This document shows, piece after piece, positions 52,005-57,802 of a stretch of DNA of 57,802 nt. The position numbers and the translations under genes are program-made. Every line of letters starts with the position of its first letter. The first letter of the stretch is position 1. The DNA comes from an uncultured Collinsella sp. (lineage in GTDB: Bacteria > Actinomycetota > Coriobacteriia > Coriobacteriales > Coriobacteriaceae): NCBI GenBank assembly GCA_902492935.1, contig CABUNJ010000015.1, forward strand, positions 1 to 57,802. The letters run 5' to 3'. The notes below the pieces were generated by a model. The model did no database searches. It had not been told where the DNA came from and saw nothing but the letters and a program-made list of their open reading frames with translations.

Positions 52005-52343
52005 ATGGACAACATAGGGCTCTTCCTTCATTCGATGAAGGAAATCGTGGACAAGAACAACTTCATCCTCGTGGAACGCGAGGCAAGTCTGGAGTTCATG
52101 GCGGGCATGGGAATCACCATGGACGAGCTCAAAAGCGTGATCTTATCGCTCACGCCAGGAGATTGTTTTGATGGACCCGAGGCGGACCGCGACTCGCGAT
52201 ACCCGGGATGGACAGTTGCCGAATTCTCACCCAAGGCATTCGGCAAGACGCTGTACCTAAAGATGTCCATAAAATACGAGGCCAAGCGATGCAAATGCCT
52301 CTCTGTAAAGTTGTACCGGGATAGATCGGAGGTCCCGAGATGA
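52005..52343 (+). CDS. MqsR-like toxin, putative
   Basis: 112 residues. The order of features follows MqsR: an N-terminal helix, a middle part (GMGITMDELKSVILSLTPGDCF), a Trp-containing loop (YPGWTVAEF) and the strand GKTLYLKMSIKYEAKRCKCLSVKLY, where MqsR has its catalytic Lys/Tyr region. MqsR cleaves mRNA at GCU. ATG 52005 follows AAGGAGAGG. Its stop overlaps the antitoxin-like gene by 4 nt (ATGA), giving a toxin-first order as in mqsRA. Homology is weak by eye. Confidence 0.6.
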   Translation: MDNIGLFLHSMKEIVDKNNFILVEREASLEFMAGMGITMDELKSVILSLTPGDCFDGPEADRDSRYPGWTVAEFSPKAFGKTLYLKMSIKYEAKRCKCLSVKLYRDRSEVPR

Positions 52344-53374
52344 GCGAGATGAAGAGCACTTTCAGCACCTATTGCATTGAATGCGACCAGGAAGTCGAGG
52401 CACGCGTAGAGCGTCGTACCGAGACGATGCGCATCAGAAAACAGGATATTACGTATGAGGCCACGGTCGCGGTATGCCCCGTCTGTGGAGCGGTTATTGC
52501 GGACGCACGCATAGAAAGCGAGAACCTCTCAGCCGCCTATGCCGCCTATCGCGCCGCCAATCACTTACTTTCCCCCGAGGAAATCAAGGCCGTCCGCGAA
52601 CGCTACGGCCTGTCGTTGAGAGATTTCAGCCGCTTCCTTGGCTTCGGTGAGCAAACTGTGGCTCGATATGAGTCTGGCGCGCTGCAGGACGAGGCTCACG
52701 ATGGAATGATCAGGCTGGCAGCAAGCCCCGCTGGCGCCCTGTCACTTTTAAACGTAAAGAGAGACCAACTGTCTGAGAAGATCATCAGCGCCGTCGAAAA
52801 CTTTGTCGACTCTCAGGCTCCGGATCGCTTCAGCACTTTAGATTTTAGCTGGCCGCCACTTGAGGCATACTCGCCGTCGAGGACGAACGGATATCGACCG
52901 TTCGACTGGTCGCGCGTGTGCGGCGCCGTTGTCATTCTTGCCCACCGCTGCAAAAATCTCTATAAGACCAAGCTGCAGAAGGCCATGTTCTTCCTCGACT
53001 ACTACTGCTATGGCATGACGAGCACCTCCCTCACGGGAATCGAATACGCACATGCCGACTATGGCCCCGTCATAAACGATAAGGACACCTTGCTCTATGC
53101 CCTGCAGCAACAGGGCAAGATAGAGCTTGTCCCCAACGGCTGGGGCGAAATCGTAAAACCACTCGTCGGACCAGAGGAAACGTTTGACGAAAAGGAACTC
53201 GAGTACATCGATCTTGTAGCCAGATTCGTCGACACGTTTGACACCGCAAGCGAGATATCAGAGTTCTCCCATGAGCTATCGGCATGGAAGGAAACGGGGA
53301 GTGGCAAGGTCATCGACTATCCAAAATATGCAGCGGAGGTCGTAGACGCTGTTGACACCAGGATGACAGTCTAA
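52340..53374 (+). CDS. MqsA-like zinc-finger/HTH protein with C-terminal Panacea (DUF4065/SocA-like) domain
   Basis: 344 residues in three parts. Residues 10-55 have two Cys pairs (YCIECDQ, VCPVCGAV) as in the MqsA/YgiT zinc finger. Residues 75-130 are an HTH (LSPEEIKAVRERYGLSLRDF, FGEQTVARYESGAL). Residues 190-330 look like the Panacea/DUF4065 domain (NLYKTKLQKAMFFLDYYCYG, then GIEYAHADYGPV). Panacea is a promiscuous neutralising domain in toxin-antitoxin systems. This protein probably neutralises the MqsR-like toxin and represses the operon. Its start follows GGAGG. Confidence 0.75.
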   Translation: MSEMKSTFSTYCIECDQEVEARVERRTETMRIRKQDITYEATVAVCPVCGAVIADARIESENLSAAYAAYRAANHLLSPEEIKAVRERYGLSLRDFSRFLGFGEQTVARYESGALQDEAHDGMIRLAASPAGALSLLNVKRDQLSEKIISAVENFVDSQAPDRFSTLDFSWPPLEAYSPSRTNGYRPFDWSRVCGAVVILAHRCKNLYKTKLQKAMFFLDYYCYGMTSTSLTGIEYAHADYGPVINDKDTLLYALQQQGKIELVPNGWGEIVKPLVGPEETFDEKELEYIDLVARFVDTFDTASEISEFSHELSAWKETGSGKVIDYPKYAAEVVDAVDTRMTV

Positions 53375-53414
53375 AGGGCCCCTGAAGGAACAGGGCAGGT
53401 CCCAGCAAAAGGCC

Positions 53415-53494
53415 AGTTGTTGCAGATGACGCAACAACTGCTCCAGACATAAAGAAACCCCACCGCGCACGGCTGGAACCTTGGCGCGGCGGGG
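53415..53494. terminator. Two hairpins after the antitoxin gene
   Basis: AGTTGTTGC/GCAACAACT (53415-53439, 7-nt loop), then CCCCACCGCGC/GCGCGGCGGGG (53458-53494). Neither is followed by a T-run on the plus strand; on the minus strand the second one is followed by GGGTTTCTTT. Confidence 0.5.
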
Positions 53495-53552
53495 TGATAG
53501 CAAGGATGCCGGAGTAATACGGAGATAGCTCCGGGCAACCTAGGGACATTAT

Positions 53553-53894
53553 ATGACGCGCAAGCAGAGGCGCCGCGCGGCAGGCTCCGAGTGGCTAGCA
53601 GATCGCGGGGACGGACTGCCCATGAACCGAGGGATGTGCAATCATAGATGGAAGAAGTGGTGCGCAGCCGAGGGTATCGAACACATCCCGTGGTCGAACC
53701 TTCGCAACTCGTGGCGAACCATCTGCGAGATGGAGCTGCACATGCCCTGGAACCTCATGGAAATGTTCATGGGACACTCCCTGCCGGGCGTGTCGGGGCG
53801 ACATTATATTCGTCCCTCCCGTGAGCAGGTGGCGCGTTCCGTTTGCGACACAGTTGGGATAAATTGTGATATTTCCCAACAAACCAGCAGGTAA
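53553..53894 (+). CDS. Tyrosine recombinase/integrase, C-terminal fragment
   Basis: 113 residues. Only the C-terminal catalytic part is left: IPWSNLRNSWRTICE with an active-site Arg, MFMGHSLPGV with the conserved His, and GRHYIRPS with the nucleophilic Tyr. A full integrase has about 350-400 residues; the N-terminal DNA-binding part and the first catalytic Arg are missing, and an in-frame stop (TAG 53541) precedes ATG 53553. It is a remnant of the recombinase that may have brought in the island. Confidence 0.65.
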   Translation: MTRKQRRRAAGSEWLADRGDGLPMNRGMCNHRWKKWCAAEGIEHIPWSNLRNSWRTICEMELHMPWNLMEMFMGHSLPGVSGRHYIRPSREQVARSVCDTVGINCDISQQTSR

Positions 53895-53950
53895 AATGGG
53901 CGCGGTTAATAGTGGCAGATTTAGATGAACCAATCGGTTGATTTCGAATG

Positions 53951-54165
53951 TCTAAATCTGTAACAGTTAGACCTGTTTATGCTGAGTCTCTGTTACAGAT
54001 TGAGACATTCGGTCCGGAAGTTTTCCTTTGTCTCAATCTGTAACAGTTAGCTGATGATTTGGGTTCTAGATGTTACAGATTGAGATTGAAGTCGGGGAGA
54101 GATTCCTCAATCTAAATCTGTAACATCTGGACCTGTTTAAGCTGAGTAACTGTTACAGATTGAGA
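53951..54165. repeat. Alternating inverted-repeat array, right (6 motifs)
   Basis: Motifs at 53951, 53991, 54031, 54071, 54111 and 54151 alternate between TCTnAATCTGTAACA and TGTTACAGATTGAGA; all five spacers are exactly 25 nt. A degenerate seventh motif (11 of 15 matching) sits in phase at 53911-53925. Spacers fall into related classes, two of which also occur in the left array. The rest of the gene-free stretch 53895-54265 shows nothing further. Confidence 0.93.
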
Positions 54166-54265
54166 TGTTTGTGTCCGCGCCTGCCCCGTACCCAGCCGTA
54201 GACCCATATAAACAAACCCCGTGGTAAACTTGACCAGACTGTAAATATCCCGAAAGGTACCCGTA

Positions 54266-54697
54266 ATGTCCAAGTACATCTCCGAGCTCATGTCGCCGCA
54301 GCTTATGGGCGTCATCTATGCCTTTGTTGGCTTTATCGTCGCCCTGTATGTGCTGTCGGTCGTCTATGTGTTCATTGACGCTCGCCGCCGCGGCGCCAGC
54401 GCCTACGTGGCATGGGGCATCATCGCCCTTATCCCGTTTGTAGGCCTCATCGCGTACCTGGTCCTGCGCCCGCACTCCTACGCGTCCGACCGCGAGGAGC
54501 AGGAGCTGGACATGGCTCTGCGCGAGCGCCAGCTTGCCCAGTACGGCACCTGCCCGCAGTGCGGTGCGCCCATCGAGAAGGACTTCGTCGTCTGCCCGGT
54601 GTGCGATACCCAGGTTCGCAACGTATGTCCCAGCTGCCATCGCCCGCTCGATGCGCACTGGAAGGTCTGCCCCTACTGCCGAACTCGCATCCAGTAA
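54266..54697 (+). CDS. Membrane protein with C-terminal double zinc ribbon
   Basis: 143 residues. Two membrane helices (about 15-38 and 48-66) precede a short charged linker and four Cys pairs: CPQCGAPI, CPVCDTQV, CPSCHRPL and CPYCRTRI, i.e. two zinc ribbons in the cytoplasm. Such proteins are widespread in actinobacteria without a known function. ATG 54266 follows CCCGAAAGG. Confidence 0.8.
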   Translation: MSKYISELMSPQLMGVIYAFVGFIVALYVLSVVYVFIDARRRGASAYVAWGIIALIPFVGLIAYLVLRPHSYASDREEQELDMALRERQLAQYGTCPQCGAPIEKDFVVCPVCDTQVRNVCPSCHRPLDAHWKVCPYCRTRIQ

Positions 54698-54796
54698 CGC
54701 ATCCATCGCCGGGCTGGCCGCAAGCCACGGGCGCCGCGCGTCCCGTGCGAGCCACACGCGCAACCAGCCCCACACGATGAAGCATGCGTAGAAAAT

Positions 54797-54830
54797 CGCC
54801 CGCCGTGCCATTAAGGTGCGGCGGGCGCTT
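54797..54830 (+). terminator. Hairpin between the zinc-ribbon gene and thrS
   Basis: CGCCCGCCGTGCC and GGTGCGGCGGGCG pair (two G-T wobbles) around ATTAA, followed by CTTGTAT. The T-run is weak. Confidence 0.55.
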
Positions 54831-54856
54831 GTATACCAAGGCAACCTGCCTATAAT
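54829..54856 (+). promoter_or_regulatory. Promoter of thrS
   Basis: TTGTAT and a perfect TATAAT (54851-54856) with 16 nt between. The transcript leader can form ATGCAAGT/ACTTGCAT (54858-54865 with 54891-54898). No T-box is seen. Confidence 0.6.
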
Positions 54857-54926
54857 GATGCAAGTCAAAAACGCCGAGCGCATCGCACGCACTTGCATTA
54901 GGCATCCGAGAGGAGAAAACATACCC

Positions 54927-56690
<1,764 letters not shown>

Positions 56691-56712
56691 GGCGAACTTC
56701 ACAACAATTAAC

Positions 56713-56788
56713 AAAGGCGACCGTCCACAAAGGGCGGTCGCCTTTTTTCTTACCAAAATAAGAAAAGCCGCTGGTTGAGCGGCTTTTT
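56713..56788 (+). terminator. Tandem terminators after thrS
   Basis: First, AAAGGCGACCG/CGGTCGCCTTT followed by TTTT (56713-56747). Second, AAAAGCCGCT/AGCGGCTTTT with a 5-nt loop and T-run (56763-56788). Together they insulate thrS from the next operon. Confidence 0.9.
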
Positions 56789-56802
56789 TGTTGCACAAAA
56801 AG

Positions 56803-56924
56803 GTACAGGTTTTTGTAGGGGGATATGGAGATGCACCTACTGGCAGTACATTTTGCGTAATCTGGGCAAACGCTGATTAATTGCTCGTATAATGTCGTCT
56901 GTCGAAAGATACAAAAACCTGTAC
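56803..56924. promoter_or_regulatory. Promoter region of the LoaP-like gene with a separated inverted repeat
   Basis: GTACAGGTTTTTGTA (56803-56817) recurs inverted at 56910-56924. A perfect TATAAT (56888-56893) lies between them, so the right copy falls at the start of the transcript and the left about 70 nt upstream of the -10. No good -35 is seen. A regulator could bridge both sites. The rest of the stretch 56789-57015 holds nothing else. Confidence 0.55.
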
Positions 56925-57015
56925 TTTTGCGACTGCGCCTAGCTGCGAGCGAGAAGCCTGTTCTAAACGCCCCTGCATTTGCGTGCATCGCAACGCCAAA
57001 AGAGGGGGCGAGAAC

Positions 57016-57606
57016 ATGGAACAGACGGCACGGCGCCAAGAGCAGCTGCCGGGCGCTTTTAACGGCGCCAGCACCAACAACCAGCACGGCCGCGTCCGCT
57101 GGTATCTGGTCCACACCCCCAATGGAAAAGAGCGCGAGACCTGCGAAAAGGTTCGCCGCATTATCCCGCACAACCTGATGCAGGACGCTTTTGTGATGCA
57201 AAAGGAGTTCTGGTTTAAGCGGGATGGCGCCTGGTCGCACCAAACCAAACCCATGTACAAGGAATATTTCTTCGTCGCCACGCACGATGCCGCCGCGCTC
57301 GATAGGGCTTTGGCTCAGTTGAGCTTTGGCTGTCGTATCGCCGGCAGTAGGGAGCGGGCGTACATGCCCATGCCGGACGATGCACAGGACTGGTACCGCA
57401 GCGTGTTGGACGACGACGGTGTTGTGCGCAACAGCGTAGCGCGCATAGAAGACGGCGTGTTGCACATAGAGCAGGGTCCCTTGGTGGGGCAAGAGGCCCG
57501 CGTTAAAAAGATCGACCGCCATAAACGCTGGTGCCTGGTAGACGTGGGCGAAGGTAACTCCGCATTTAGGGAGCTGCTACCGCTCGACGTTCCCAGCAAA
57601 ACGTAA
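57016..57606 (+). CDS. NusG-like antiterminator, LoaP type
   Basis: 196 residues. After a 25-residue tail comes the NGN domain (RVRWYLVHTPNGKERETCEKV, then MYKEYFFVATHD); a KOW-like domain closes the protein (IEQGPLVGQEARVKKIDRHKRWCLVDV). This matches specialised NusG paralogues such as LoaP, which let RNA polymerase read through long polysaccharide or secondary-metabolite operons. It is first in line before a further plus-strand gene, the usual position. ATG 57016 follows GAGGGGGCG. Confidence 0.8.
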   Translation: MEQTARRQEQLPGAFNGASTNNQHGRVRWYLVHTPNGKERETCEKVRRIIPHNLMQDAFVMQKEFWFKRDGAWSHQTKPMYKEYFFVATHDAAALDRALAQLSFGCRIAGSRERAYMPMPDDAQDWYRSVLDDDGVVRNSVARIEDGVLHIEQGPLVGQEARVKKIDRHKRWCLVDVGEGNSAFRELLPLDVPSKT

Positions 57607-57684
57607 GGGAGACGTCGCACTGGCAATTCGTTCGCATTTTTGAATTTACCGATTGGGGGATCCCTGGGGAACGGGGATGTATTT

Positions 57685-57802
57685 TTGACTGTGGCTGCTA
57701 AAGAAGTAACAAAGAGCTGTGCGCCTGCGGGGGCGGCACTGATTGCCCAGGCCATGGACCGGCGCGAGGGCGCCGGCCGTTACAAGGCCATGCAATCCAT
57801 CA
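57685..57802 (+). CDS. Start of an unidentified protein, cut by the window end
   Basis: The frame from TTG 57685 (or GTG 57691) is open to the right edge, behind GGGG at 57673. The 39 visible residues (AAKEVTKSCAPAGAALIAQ and on to RYKAMQSI) allow no assignment. Its place behind a LoaP-like gene makes a sugar transferase or another polysaccharide gene likely, which is inference. Confidence 0.5.
   Translation, partial: MTVAAKEVTKSCAPAGAALIAQAMDRREGAGRYKAMQSI

Larger units (their letters stand above)
50529..54165. mobile_element. Low-GC island bounded by two alternating inverted-repeat arrays
   Basis: The ends are marked by arrays built from the same 15-nt motif; a stretch of about 85-95 nt (50544-50628 and 54046-54130) recurs in direct orientation. 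In between lie two divergent HTH genes (one frameshifted), a toxin-antitoxin-like pair and a C-terminal integrase fragment, with lower GC than the surroundings. That suggests a decayed integrative element. No complete recombinase or clear attachment site is left, so boundaries are approximate. Confidence 0.6.

Noticed and set aside
53951..54165. CRISPR array
   Set aside because: The repeats are 15 nt and change orientation each time, the spacers are related between blocks, and no cas gene is in the window.
54816..54926. Longer ThrRS start
   Set aside because: The added residues would be encoded by the -10 element and leader hairpin and do not look like a TGS domain.

Overview
The window is GC-rich chromosomal DNA from an anaerobic actinomycete. 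The long 5-15 nt-spaced operons, the clpP-clpX-valS-folC order, a formate hydrogenlyase operon next to selenocysteine genes and abundant palindromic intergenic repeats suggest Collinsella or a close Coriobacteriia relative. That assignment is inference from gene content; no 16S gene is present.

Layout. 1-4.4 kb: the end of a glycosyltransferase gene, then a selenium cluster (selD, itself a selenocysteine gene; yedF-like; a DUF3343 carrier; a cysteine desulfurase-like gene). 4.4-6.1 kb: brnQ and tRNA-Pro/tRNA-Gly. 6.1-8.6 kb: accessory DNA with an AbiEi/nuclease-like gene between two copies of a hairpin repeat, and a PIN/RelB-type toxin-antitoxin pair. 8.6-24.2 kb: one long plus-strand operon for a complete formate hydrogenlyase (HydN-like, Sec-FdhF, HyfA-I, HycH, HycI, FocA), preceded by a leader with mutually exclusive pairings. 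24.3-31.2 kb: an orphan molybdopterin oxidoreductase, selA, selB, tRNA-Sec (selC), mobA and a second DUF3343 protein with a Cys-rich tail. 31.5-36.8 kb: gdhA and a two-gene xanthine dehydrogenase-type molybdenum hydroxylase. 36.9-45.2 kb: housekeeping genes (tRNA-Leu, tig, clpP, clpX, valS, folC), with nested hairpin elements on both sides of valS. 45.2-50.4 kb: minus-strand M24 peptidase and a glpA-like/oxidoreductase/DUF1667 operon whose middle gene is broken, with several palindromic repeat families around them. 50.5-54.2 kb: a low-GC island with divergent HTH genes, an MqsR-like toxin with an MqsA-Panacea hybrid antitoxin and an integrase remnant. Both ends carry a very regular array of alternating inverted 15-nt motifs. 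54.2-57.8 kb: a zinc-ribbon membrane protein, thrS, a LoaP/NusG-like antiterminator and the start of a further gene.

How the genes fit together. SelD makes selenophosphate, SelA and tRNA-Sec make Sec-tRNA, and SelB delivers it to the in-frame UGA codons of fdhF and selD, each followed by a SECIS-like hairpin. MobA supplies the guanylated molybdopterin that FdhF-type enzymes need. FocA moves formate; FdhF oxidises it; the Hyf membrane complex passes the electrons to a NiFe hydrogenase matured by HycI. The yedF/DUF3343/desulfurase genes and the xanthine dehydrogenase-like pair are compatible with a second use of selenium, as a labile cofactor of molybdenum hydroxylases, but that is inference.

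The strongest candidates for something undescribed are the 15/25-nt alternating inverted-repeat arrays at 50529-50663 and 53951-54165, the nested covarying hairpins around valS, and the 3'-end-associated hairpin family sharing GTTGCGGTGAAATA.
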